From the NCBI GenBank assembly GCA_035472475.1, contig DATIPA010000107.1, positions 1-30,667 on the forward strand: a DNA stretch of 30,667 bases, given 5' to 3'. The DNA comes from JAFAXD01 sp035472475 (GTDB lineage Bacteria; Pseudomonadota; Alphaproteobacteria; Rhizobiales; Xanthobacteraceae). The position numbers and the translations under genes are program-made. Below the pieces are notes generated by a model. The model saw only the letters and a program-made list of their open reading frames with translations. It ran no database searches and was not told where the DNA came from. Below, in pieces: positions 22,870-30,271 of this stretch (positions are counted from its first letter, which is position 1; every line of letters begins with the position of its first letter).

Positions 22870-25170
22870 TCATTCGCGCCCCAGCGGCTTGTTGGCTTTG
22901 GCACGCAGTGCGCGGAACACCGCTTCCGGGGTCAACGGCAACTCCGTGAGTCGTACGCCGACCGCGTCGTCGATGGCGTTGGCGATCGCCGGCGAAACCC
23001 CGAAGGTCGCGAGCTCGCCCACGCCCTTGGCACCGAATGGTCCATTCTCCTGAATGGCATCGACCGTTTCATTTTCCATCACCCGCGGCACGTCATGCAT
23101 GCCGGGGATTTTGTAATCGGCGAGCGACGCATTGGTGATCTGGCCGCCGTCGATGTGCATCTTCTCGAACATGCTGAATCCGAGTTGCATCAGCGAGGCG
23201 CCCGACAATTGGGTTTCGACGATCTTCGGATTGATCGGTTTGCCGACGTCGGCAACGTTGATCAGCCGGGTGACCCGCACGTGGCCGGTTTCGGTATCAA
23301 CCTCGATCTCGACCCCGCTGCCTGCGACCATCCAGAACGGCGTTGCGTTCGTCGTCAAACCGGAGGCATCCGGTGGAATGTAGTCCGGCTTGTACGTGCC
23401 GGTCCCTACGATGTTGCCGGCTTGCATGCCGTATTTCTTGAGAAACAGCTCGGCGAGCGGGGCGTTGCTGCCGTCGGGCTCGCCCAGTTCGCGCCGCAAC
23501 GCCGCCACCTTGGAGCGCGCCTCCTCGGCGGCGAGCCGCACCGCGTGACCCATGTGAAACAGCGAGCGCGACCCGAGCGTGCCCATGTCGTAGGGCGTCA
23601 CGTCGGTATCGCGCGGGACAATCCGCACCGACTCGGCCGGCATATCGAGCACTTCGCCGACGATCTGCGCCATCGCAGTGTCGGAGCCCTGGCCCATGTC
23701 GACGGTGCCGCAATAAAGGGTCGTGCTGCCGTCACCCGAGATATTGACGATCGCCACCGACGTCGTCGGCGAAATCACCGCCTTGAGCGCAACCGCGAGA
23801 CCACGCCCGCGCCGCACGGTGCCGGTGCCATGATCGACCGGCTGCTTCCAATTGAGCCGGTCCGCGATCCGATCCAGCACCTTCTCGATTGCGGCGTCCT
23901 TGAGGATGGTGCCGGTCGCCTGCGGGCGGCCGTTGCGCAATAGATTCTGCTTGCGAAATTCGAGCGGGTCGCGCTTGAGCGCGCGCGCGATCATGTCGGT
24001 GTGGCTCTCATAGGCCCAGACCAGTTGCGGAATTCCGAAGCCGCGCAATGCCCCGGCCGGCGTCAAATTCGTGTAGAGCGCGTAGGAATCGATCGCGACG
24101 TTGTCGATGTCGTAGGGTCCCGAGGCGGTGAATCCCGATTTCTGGGTCACTCGCGGCCCGATGTCCGCATAGGCGCCGCCGTTCCACCACACCTCGCATT
24201 TGCGCGCGATAATACGCCCGTCCTTGTCGATGCCGCTCTTGATGCGCAACGTCGCCGGGTGCTTGGTGATGGTGTAGAATTGTTCTTCCATCGTCAGCGC
24301 GACCTTGACCGGGCGGTGCGCCAGCATCGACATCGCCGTCGCGAGTGCTTCCATCTTGATATAGAGCTTGCCGCCGTAGCCGCCGCCAAGATATGGCACT
24401 TTGATGCGCACGCGATTTTCCGGCCAGCGCAGCAGCCGTGCGATCTCGGTGCGCACGAACGAAGGACCTTGCGCGGCCGAATAGATCGTGACGCCGTCGT
24501 CGCGGAAATCCGCGATTGATGCATAAGGCTCGAGCGCGAGATGCAGGACCTTCTGGGTCCGGAACGTGTGTTCAAAAACCTGTGCGGCAGCGGCGAACGC
24601 CTTGTCGACATCGCCGCGGCGGAGCCTGAAATCGAGCGCGATGTTGGTGCCCCGGCGGCCCTTGAGATGCTTGAGGTCGGCAAACGTGCCGGCAGGCCGT
24701 AGTTCTTCGTGTACCAGTGTCTTGTTCTGCGCCGCCTCAACCTCGTCGAATACAGCGGGGAGTTCGTGATACTCGGCGACGATCTGTTGCGTTGCGTGTT
24801 CGGCGACGTGCGGATCGGCCGCTAGCACGACGGCGACCGGTTCGCCGATATAGTGGACTTTGCCGACGGCCAGGATAGGTTGGTCATGGAAGGCGGGCCC
24901 GTAATAGGGATCCGGAATGACTTTGAGCACGTCCTCGCTGGTGTAGACCGCGTAGACGCCCGGGACCTCACGCGCGCCGCTGACGTCGATGGATTTGATG
25001 CGGCCATGCGCTACGGTGCTGCGAAAAATCTTGGCGTGCAGCATCCCCGGCAGCTGCATGAGATGCGTATATTCAGCACGGCCGCTCACCTTCTCACGCG
25101 CCTCGAGGCGGTGCAGCGAACGGCCAACTTGGTGGCCGGCTCGGCCGTCAGGTGCGGTGGTGGCGGCCAT
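22870..25170 (-). CDS. Molybdopterin-binding large subunit of xanthine-dehydrogenase-family hydroxylase
   Basis: A 766-residue catalytic subunit. The a/b hammerhead domain covers about 15-140 ('REKVSGRAEYTHLMQLPGM'); the molybdenum cofactor domain follows with 'GGGYGGK' (262-268), 'GALRGFGIPQ' (373-382) and the C-terminal 'FGAKGVGELATFG' with catalytic Glu719. The loop at 373-379 resembles the FRGFG loop of xanthine dehydrogenases, and the AYxCSFR motif of true CO dehydrogenase is absent. It should therefore hydroxylate an organic, probably N-heterocyclic or aromatic, substrate. No twin-arginine signal is seen, so it is cytosolic. Substrate not identifiable from sequence. Confidence 0.95.
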   Translation of the reverse strand: MAATTAPDGRAGHQVGRSLHRLEAREKVSGRAEYTHLMQLPGMLHAKIFRSTVAHGRIKSIDVSGAREVPGVYAVYTSEDVLKVIPDPYYGPAFHDQPILAVGKVHYIGEPVAVVLAADPHVAEHATQQIVAEYHELPAVFDEVEAAQNKTLVHEELRPAGTFADLKHLKGRRGTNIALDFRLRRGDVDKAFAAAAQVFEHTFRTQKVLHLALEPYASIADFRDDGVTIYSAAQGPSFVRTEIARLLRWPENRVRIKVPYLGGGYGGKLYIKMEALATAMSMLAHRPVKVALTMEEQFYTITKHPATLRIKSGIDKDGRIIARKCEVWWNGGAYADIGPRVTQKSGFTASGPYDIDNVAIDSYALYTNLTPAGALRGFGIPQLVWAYESHTDMIARALKRDPLEFRKQNLLRNGRPQATGTILKDAAIEKVLDRIADRLNWKQPVDHGTGTVRRGRGLAVALKAVISPTTSVAIVNISGDGSTTLYCGTVDMGQGSDTAMAQIVGEVLDMPAESVRIVPRDTDVTPYDMGTLGSRSLFHMGHAVRLAAEEARSKVAALRRELGEPDGSNAPLAELFLKKYGMQAGNIVGTGTYKPDYIPPDASGLTTNATPFWMVAGSGVEIEVDTETGHVRVTRLINVADVGKPINPKIVETQLSGASLMQLGFSMFEKMHIDGGQITNASLADYKIPGMHDVPRVMENETVDAIQENGPFGAKGVGELATFGVSPAIANAIDDAVGVRLTELPLTPEAVFRALRAKANKPLGRE

Positions 25171-25173
25171 GAG

Positions 25174-26043
25174 CTAGGGCGCTCCGCTTGCCTGCATCGC
25201 TGCGCGTACCGCGCGGACCACATAGACGCGCAGCAGCTCGCGCTTGTAGGACGCGGAACCGCGTCCATCGGCGAGGATGTCTGCTTCCTCGGCTGCGATG
25301 TCGGCAACGTCCTTCAGTGTGCCATCGTCGGCGGTTGATCCGACCAGAGCTGTTTCTGCCTCGGTCAGGCGAGTGGCTTTGGTCGTGGCCGCGCTGACCG
25401 CGATGCGCGCCGATTTGACGGTTGCGCCCCCGGCGGCAAGCGTGACTGCGATGCCAAGCGCCGGCCAATCATCGGCGGATCCGGTGGTGACCTTGCAATA
25501 GGCCGACCGTGCGGCCGCCGGCGCGGGAATGCGGACCTCGGCGATCAGTTCGTTCTTGGCGAGCGCGGTTTCGTAGTAGCCGGTGAGCAAGTCCTCGACC
25601 GGAATGGTCCGCTCGCCCGCACCCCCGACAACGCAAACAGAAGCGCCGAGCGCGATCAGGACGGGCGGCAGGTCCATATGCGGATCGGCGTGGGCCAACG
25701 CGCCGCCAATGGTCGCCACATTGCGTACGCGCACATTCGACAGCCGTCGCATGGTGCGCACGATCACCGGCGCGTGGCGCGAGACGTGCGGCGAATGCTC
25801 GAGCGCGGACAGTGGCGTCATGGCACCGATCCGCAATTCGCCGGAAGACGTTGCCGTGATGCCGGACAGGCTGCTGGCGAACTTGCGCATGCTGATGAGG
25901 CGGCGCGGTCGGAATACGCCTGCTTTCATCATCAGCATCAGCGCGGTACCGCCTGCGATAACCCGCACATCTGGATCATCGGGCTCAATGAGCCCGATAG
26001 TCTCTTCGAATGAATGCGGCTCGACAAGGTCGAACGGCGTCAT
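25174..26043 (-). CDS. FAD-binding subunit of xanthine-dehydrogenase-family hydroxylase
   Basis: A 289-residue medium subunit with the PCMH-type FAD-binding motif 'VIAGGTALMLMMKAGVFRP' near the N-terminus, 'RLSNVRVRNVATIGGALAHA' with the second FAD loop and 'DPHMDLPPVLIALGA', followed by the CO-dehydrogenase flavoprotein C-terminal domain. There is no [4Fe-4S] insertion of the 4-hydroxybenzoyl-CoA reductase type. It takes electrons from the iron-sulfur subunit to FAD. Its ATG overlaps the stop of the upstream gene (ATGA), and the large subunit starts 3 bases after its stop. Confidence 0.94.
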   Translation of the reverse strand: MTPFDLVEPHSFEETIGLIEPDDPDVRVIAGGTALMLMMKAGVFRPRRLISMRKFASSLSGITATSSGELRIGAMTPLSALEHSPHVSRHAPVIVRTMRRLSNVRVRNVATIGGALAHADPHMDLPPVLIALGASVCVVGGAGERTIPVEDLLTGYYETALAKNELIAEVRIPAPAAARSAYCKVTTGSADDWPALGIAVTLAAGGATVKSARIAVSAATTKATRLTEAETALVGSTADDGTLKDVADIAAEEADILADGRGSASYKRELLRVYVVRAVRAAMQASGAP

Positions 26044-26504
26044 GACGCAACGCCAGGTCCGCCGGCTGCGAAGGCAGCGAGCAGTCGCTCGGTGAAATGC
26101 TTCTCCATGTCCTTTGCCTTCGCCATGAGCACGGGTTGGCCCATGCTACCGAGTTTCCCGGTCAAGGTCGCCTCGATCTCATAATGGATCACGGTCTGCC
26201 CGCCCGCCTCGATCAGTCGGGTCGTCGCTGCTGCGGTCAGCCGTCCGACGATGCCCAGCGGCGTGCCTTCGATTTTGGCCTTGATTTCCTCGGGCGGTGA
26301 GAGCCCGGTGATCTCAACATTGGCGCTGAAATTAAAGCGCAAATACGCGACGCGGGTTTCAAGAACCGCGCTGAAATGAGTGGCGTCAATCGCCTTGAGG
26401 TCGCGCACACCCTCGATGCAGGATGCGAAGAACGGCGCGTCGCTAAGCGCCTGGAAGACGGCATCCCGCGGCGCAGCGACTGTGATTTCACCGGCGATTT
26501 TCAA
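26040..26504 (-). CDS. CoxG-like SRPBCC protein associated with the molybdenum hydroxylase
   Basis: A 154-residue protein of the CO dehydrogenase subunit G family: 'KIAGEITVAAPRDAVFQAL' at the start, 'FNFSANVEITGLSPPEEIKA' in the middle and 'LMAKAKDMEKHFTERLLAAF' at the C-terminus. CoxG in carboxydotrophs anchors the enzyme to the membrane; relatives accompany many xanthine-dehydrogenase-type enzymes. The apparent start is TTG 26504 ('TTGAAAATCGCC'); no ATG fits the family N-terminus and no clear Shine-Dalgarno is seen. It is the first gene of the operon and overlaps the FAD subunit gene by 4 bases. Confidence 0.9.
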   Translation of the reverse strand: MKIAGEITVAAPRDAVFQALSDAPFFASCIEGVRDLKAIDATHFSAVLETRVAYLRFNFSANVEITGLSPPEEIKAKIEGTPLGIVGRLTAAATTRLIEAGGQTVIHYEIEATLTGKLGSMGQPVLMAKAKDMEKHFTERLLAAFAAGGPGVAS

Positions 26505-26897
26505 AATATGGGTGTCTTTGGAACAGGAACCGCATCGTGGCGCGGAGGCGTAATTCTGCCAACGACCCCGTCCCGCGACGACCTTTGTTGCAGATTATTG
26601 ACCCCGGCTATTCCGTCAATTGCTCGCGGTTGTCACCGCCGGCGCCGAGATCCTTAGGGTGAGCGGCCGGTCCCCGATGGGCAAGTTCGACGGCGAGTTC
26701 GGGCAGCGCATGATGTGGATTGCACTTCTGTCCCGGCTTGGCATTATCTTGGACCGACAGGCAAGCTGGGTGGTAGCCGCTGGCAGGGCTCCGCTCGTGC
26801 TCCGGAAACGCCGGGAGCGGGTTATTTCGGCCTGCTGATCCGGAACAAACCACCGCCTGGCATGCTTATTTAGATAAAAACAATTGGGGAAGCGCCA
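26505..26897. other. 393-base intergenic region between divergent genes
   Basis: Apart from the weak promoter candidate for the operon on the left, nothing clearly genic was recognised. Short open frames exist on both strands, but none shows a ribosome-binding site or family resemblance. GGAAC at 26842-26846, then 17 bases, then GCTT, is a weak partial match to the alphaproteobacterial EcfG stress promoter (GGAAC-N17-CGTT), just upstream of the next small gene. AT-rich sequence (TTATTTAGATAAAAAC) lies at 26867-26882. Confidence 0.4.
26592..26619 (-). promoter_or_regulatory. Candidate promoter of the molybdenum hydroxylase operon
   Basis: On the minus strand, TTGACG (26619-26614), a 16-base spacer and TAATCT (26597-26592) lie about 88 bases upstream of the CoxG-like gene. 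The -35 box is close to consensus; the -10 is weak. No regulator gene is adjacent. Confidence 0.3.
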
Positions 26898-27107
26898 ATG
26901 GATGCCACCTATCTACGGGCTCTCGCCTCCCGGTGCCACCGATCGAGCCGCAATTGCAGCGATCTATTTGCGAAAGAAGAGTTCCGACACCTGGCCACCG
27001 AGTTGGAGGCGACGGCACAAGAACTGGAGGGCCCCGCCAAGTTCGACGGGGCGGCCGATACATGGCGACGCTGCCGGCCGTCGCGAGGCTACGAAGGGGA
27101 CCACTAG
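26898..27107 (+). CDS. Small hypothetical protein
   Basis: A 69-residue protein starting 'MDATYLRALASRCHRSSRNC' with a predicted helical hairpin ('DLFAKEEFRHLATELEATAQ', then 'ELEGP'). It resembles, from memory, the many short rhizobial proteins that begin with a tyrosine-leucine-arginine helix and contain 'LRxxAxExxxxAxELE'; function unknown. GGGGAAG lies 6 bases before the ATG. The last residues after 'ELEGPAKFD' look random, and the stop codon TAG lies in a CTAG at the border of a repeat-like hairpin, so the C-terminus may be altered. Coding status is moderately supported. Confidence 0.5.
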   Translation: MDATYLRALASRCHRSSRNCSDLFAKEEFRHLATELEATAQELEGPAKFDGAADTWRRCRPSRGYEGDH

Positions 27108-27143
27108 AACGGGATGATCTTTCTTCGACGCACAATCCCGCTC
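27107..27143. repeat. Repeat-like imperfect hairpin after the small gene
   Basis: GAACGGGAT (27107-27115) pairs with ATCCCGCTC (27135-27143) at eight of nine positions around a 19-base loop. A few bases on, AGCATGATC (27159-27167) follows. The combination 'gaacgggatgat ... aatcccgctct ... gagcatgatc' resembles degenerate intergenic repeats common in Bradyrhizobium and other rhizobia (memory, not searched). There is no T-run typical of a terminator. Confidence 0.45.
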
Positions 27144-27261
27144 TGGCCTTTTGTCGGAGCATGATCATTTCGACCCGAGGCGCGGAAGCCGAAAACCAGC
27201 CAAATAACATGGCCCGGTGCATCGGGACCCTTCCTACCCGGCAAGCGGCAAGCAAAGCTGC

Positions 27262-27621
27262 TCAGGCTTTCTGAGTCGGACGCCACCACGCCCGCGCCCG
27301 CGATGCGACAGCCATCGAGACTGCGAGGTTATTCCGTTGGGCCTTGGCCCGCCACTCGTCCCGCTGGGCGCGTGTATCATTGAGCTCCGCGCGGAGCAGG
27401 GCCACAACCTCCTTCAGGGCTTCTATTTGTGCCTCAAGGCCCGCCGGATCGTTTAGCGCCGCGTCGGCGTAGGCCCTGGCAAGATGCGCAAGATGAAGGT
27501 TGATGCGCTCGATATCATCCTTTTTCGGGCGCTCGACCAGTGTGGCGGATATCCTTCCGCGCTTGATCGCGTGAGCCACCCGGGACTTATTGAGCCGGAC
27601 CGTTGATGTCGTAGAGGACAT
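27262..27621 (-). CDS. Hypothetical protein with possible HTH and C-terminal coiled coil
   Basis: A 119-residue protein when started at ATG 27621. The N-terminal part 'VRLNKSRVAHAIKRGRISAT' resembles a helix-turn-helix of the kind found in plasmid KfrA-like or replication-accessory proteins. Residues about 65-100 form a heptad-rich coiled coil ('AQIEALKEVVALLRAELN', 'DTRAQRDEWRAKAQR'), and the protein ends 'ARAWWRPTQKA', like the WW-ending tail of some mobile-element-borne proteins. The frame is open to a TTG at 27714 without a good ribosome-binding site. Function unknown; accessory origin is possible. Confidence 0.6.
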   Translation of the reverse strand: MSSTTSTVRLNKSRVAHAIKRGRISATLVERPKKDDIERINLHLAHLARAYADAALNDPAGLEAQIEALKEVVALLRAELNDTRAQRDEWRAKAQRNNLAVSMAVASRARAWWRPTQKA

Positions 27622-27878
27622 GTTGAGCGCACCACGGAAAACACGGGGTGATTTCCATGATTGCGCCCTGTTGCTTAACAAGTCGCTAAAGGTGGGGTCT
27701 TTGCAGGCGAACAACCGTTGTTGAGCGGCGCGGGAGGGGCGTTGTTATTCATGGGCCTGGAGTGCCCGGTACGACGAACGGCAAGAACGGATTATAGTCT
27801 ACCGGAGAGGTCGGGGCTGGCGGGGCAAACCTGTCCTGGGCTTCCTGCACCGCCGCAAGGAAAAAACCAGAACACCCG

Positions 27879-28817
27879 ATGATGCCTTCGTTGCGACAGC
27901 TTCGCCGTTTCGTCAGACCCAATTCCATTGGGGCGTACCTATTTGCGGCTGCTTGCATCATTCTGGCCACCGCGCTCCGAATTGCTGTTGGCTGGATCGA
28001 TGTCGGAGCGGCACCGTTTACAATCTATTTCCCGGTCGTCTTGATCGTCGCATGGCTTTGCGGTGCCGCCGTGGCGCTCGTGGCCTTGATGGTGATCCTC
28101 ATTGTGGGTTGGTGGGCGTTCATTCCCCCTTACTACGAGTTGTCGGTGATTACGCCCCGAGCGCTGCTGAATTTGTCGCTCTTTGCCATTGCATCTGTCG
28201 TAACAATCTGGTTCGCGGACGCTTACCGTCGGTTAGTCGACGCGCTTCGTGTTGAGAAAAGAGAACGGGAGCTCCTGGTCGATGAGCTACTGCATCGCGG
28301 CAGGAACACCTTTGCCATTGTGTCCTTCATCATAACAAGGTCGTTGGATGACAATAAGGAACGAGCGAAAGAGATTGTCGAACGCGTCAAGGCGGTGTCG
28401 TCTACCAACGATTTGATATCAGGTTCAAAGGCGCGAACGGTGGCTTTGAAACAGATTTTGGATCAGGAATTTGCCCCTTATTCCACTTCGCAAGTCATCA
28501 TGAAAGGTGGACCGATCGAACTATCCGCCAATGCCGGACGGGGATTTGCTTTGGTGGCCCATGAGTTGATCACGAACTCTGCAAAGTATGGAGCTCTATC
28601 ACTTCCGCGCGGAGTCATCGAAATTGCTTGGTTCTTTGAGGGCGCCAGGATCAGATTGAGCTGGATTGAGCGAGGCGGGCCACAAGTTTCAGTTCCCGGG
28701 AAGCCAGGCTTTGGCTCACGGCTTGTCCTTCGAACGCTCCGGCAAATGGATGGTGAAATCACTGCGGCCTTCCCGCCGGACGGACTGGTGTGTGTCCTCA
28801 AGTTCAATCCCAAATAG
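27879..28817 (+). CDS. Membrane-bound HWE-family sensor histidine kinase (DUF4118-like sensor)
   Basis: A 312-residue kinase. Four hydrophobic segments between about 17 and 112 with 'PFTIYFPVVLIVAWLCG' match the DUF4118 (KdpD-like) membrane region. The dimerisation helix carries the phospho-acceptor His139 in 'DELLHRGRNTFAIV'; the usual HRxKN is HRGRN here. The ATP domain has the HWE-type N box 'HELITNSAKYGALS' (His228, Glu229, Asn233), the Trp-x-Glu motif at Trp262-Glu264 ('LSWIERGGPQV') and 'GFGSRL' (277-282). No response regulator is adjacent, so it is an orphan; HWE kinases often feed the PhyR/EcfG general stress response. The gene is visibly less GC-rich than the housekeeping genes. Confidence 0.92.
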   Translation: MMPSLRQLRRFVRPNSIGAYLFAAACIILATALRIAVGWIDVGAAPFTIYFPVVLIVAWLCGAAVALVALMVILIVGWWAFIPPYYELSVITPRALLNLSLFAIASVVTIWFADAYRRLVDALRVEKRERELLVDELLHRGRNTFAIVSFIITRSLDDNKERAKEIVERVKAVSSTNDLISGSKARTVALKQILDQEFAPYSTSQVIMKGGPIELSANAGRGFALVAHELITNSAKYGALSLPRGVIEIAWFFEGARIRLSWIERGGPQVSVPGKPGFGSRLVLRTLRQMDGEITAAFPPDGLVCVLKFNPK

Positions 28818-28929
28818 ACGATTTTCCGGTTTTGACCGTATCTGCACGCGTCGATGACAGCGGATCCTGGACAAGGTCCGCTTGGCTGGATAAGGACCGC
28901 AGGGCAACCCGGCGTGGAGCTTTAAAGAC

Positions 28930-30036
28930 ATGAGAGCGGGCTCGACAGCACGCGATCGGCTTGGCCAGTCGACCTCGATGGTTCGTACCAATCGCGGTCG
29001 CCTGCTGGTGGTCTGCGCAATGTTGTTGCTGCCGCTGGCGGGTTCTGCGATTGCCGCTGACCCCGCGATCAAGCCACCGATCCGCGGTCTCATATCCATG
29101 GGAGCCTACCGCTTTGTCGGCAAAGGCGGCGATCCGATCAATACGCTTGAGCCGCTGAACGCGAAGCCAGGGATCTTCGCTGGGCTGGTCATCATCGCGT
29201 CGTGGAAGCAGCTGCAGCCGACGCCGACCTCCGAGATCGGCGAGAACAATGTGATCGATCAGGCCCTGGCGGATGTCGGCGCCTACAACGCGCGAAATCC
29301 CGCTAAGCCGCTCGCCGTCAAGCTGCGGATGTGGGGCGGCTTCGAGGCGCCCGACTGGGCCATGCAGCTCGGCGGTGCGCCGATTCTAACCATCCACAAC
29401 GGACGGCAGCGGATCCTCGGCCGCTTCTGGAGCGAAGCCTATCGGCAGGCATGGTCGCGATTGCAGGTGCAGCTTGCCGCCAAGTACGATGCCCAGCCGC
29501 TGATCCGCGAAGTCGCGATCACGTCCTGCATGTCGTTCACCGCCGAGCCGTTCTTCCTTCCAACGGAGCCGACGGTCGCGGATCCGCTGCGCGCGGCCGG
29601 CTATAGCGACGCGGCGCACCGGCAATGCCTGGAGCACGCCGTTGCCGACTACGCGCCCTGGAAGGCATCGCGGCTCGTGCTGTCGCTCAATCCGTTCTAT
29701 GGATTGACCCTCCAGTTCCCGGGTGATGCCGCCTTCACGGAGCAGGTCATGCGCGCCTGCCGCCAAACCGTCGGGCGCCGGTGTGTCTTTGACAATCACG
29801 ATCTTGACGCCAATCCTCCGCGGAGCCTGCTTCCGATCTACGCCGTCATGCAGAAAATGGGCCCCGAGCTCGAGTTCCAGACGTTGCACGAAACTCCCGA
29901 GGATTTCGAAGGCACCATTCAGAAGGGCGTGTCTCTCGGTGCGAGCGCGATCGAGCTTTGGCAGGACTACCAGGGTTTTCCGCTGGTGCCGGACGCCACC
30001 CTCAAGCGATGGGCGACGATGATCGAAGGTCAGTAG
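28930..30036 (+). CDS. Secreted protein of unknown function, possibly a glycoside-hydrolase-like TIM barrel
   Basis: A 368-residue exported protein. The hydrophobic core of a signal peptide is at about 24-42 ('LLVVCAMLLLPLAGSAIA'); starting at ATG 28978 would give a more standard 26-residue signal, but GGAG lies upstream of ATG 28930. The mature part has alternating strand/helix segments such as 'IFAGLVIIASWKQLQP', 'PLAVKLRMWGGFEAPDWAM', 'REVAITSCMSFTAEPFF' and 'GASAIELWQDYQGFP'. Glu in 'TAEP' and Glu in 'IELWQ' sit where acid/base and nucleophile often lie in clan-A glycosidases. That reading is inference; no family is firmly recognised. Confidence 0.85.
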   Translation: MRAGSTARDRLGQSTSMVRTNRGRLLVVCAMLLLPLAGSAIAADPAIKPPIRGLISMGAYRFVGKGGDPINTLEPLNAKPGIFAGLVIIASWKQLQPTPTSEIGENNVIDQALADVGAYNARNPAKPLAVKLRMWGGFEAPDWAMQLGGAPILTIHNGRQRILGRFWSEAYRQAWSRLQVQLAAKYDAQPLIREVAITSCMSFTAEPFFLPTEPTVADPLRAAGYSDAAHRQCLEHAVADYAPWKASRLVLSLNPFYGLTLQFPGDAAFTEQVMRACRQTVGRRCVFDNHDLDANPPRSLLPIYAVMQKMGPELEFQTLHETPEDFEGTIQKGVSLGASAIELWQDYQGFPLVPDATLKRWATMIEGQ

Positions 30037-30086
30037 TCGGCAACCAGACTGTCGGACCGATTCGGGACCTGCGTGCGGCAAGCGTA

Positions 30087-30168
30087 CTAGTGGAGTTTTG
30101 GATTTGACGTTTGCTACCCACCGAGCCGCGAGATCGCGAAGCGAACGTCAAATCCAAAGCTCCACCAG
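30087..30168. repeat. CTAG-bordered hairpin element, copy 3
   Basis: The arms at 30087-30114 and 30141-30168 pair over 28 bases with three mismatches, at least two of which would be G-U pairs in RNA. The left end is CTAGTGGAG and the right end CTCCACCAG. The stem core GGATTTGACGTTTGC resembles the stem cores of copies 1 and 2 (GGATTTGAAGTTCC, GATTCCGAAGTTCGC). It lies after the secreted-protein gene. Confidence 0.8.
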
Positions 30169-30181
30169 AACCTAATATTTG

Positions 30182-30250
30182 CTGGTGGTCTCCAACATTC
30201 GCAAAAGAGCCTGCCGAACCGGGATGCGAATGTTAGAATCGGACCACTAG
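30182..30250. repeat. CTAG-bordered hairpin element, copy 4
   Basis: The arms at 30182-30203 (CTGGTGGTCTCC then AACATTCGCA) and 30225-30250 (TGCGAATGTTAGAATC then GGACCACTAG) pair with a four-base bulge. The core GATTCTAACATTCGC is another variant of the same stem. It directly follows copy 3, giving a pair as at 16745-16897, and ends 21 bases before the next gene's start codon. Confidence 0.75.
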
Positions 30251-30271
30251 CAGGCGAGGGGAGGATCGCTC

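Noticed and set aside
22837..23943. Long plus-strand open frame opposite the molybdenum hydroxylase large subunit
   Set aside because: The opposite strand carries all catalytic motifs of the enzyme; the plus-strand product is H/R/D-rich without recognisable motifs.
22377..26504. Carbon monoxide dehydrogenase (CoxSLM) reading of the operon
   Set aside because: The large subunit lacks the AYxCSFR active-site motif and has a xanthine-dehydrogenase-type GALRGFG loop.
26608..26853. Possible small genes on either strand in the intergenic region
   Set aside because: No ribosome-binding sites, no convincing codon pattern and no firmly recognised family; left as unassigned sequence.
28860..28885. 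Hairpin AGCGGATCC/GGTCCGCT after the kinase gene
   Set aside because: Short, with a bulge and no T-run; could occur by chance in GC-rich sequence.
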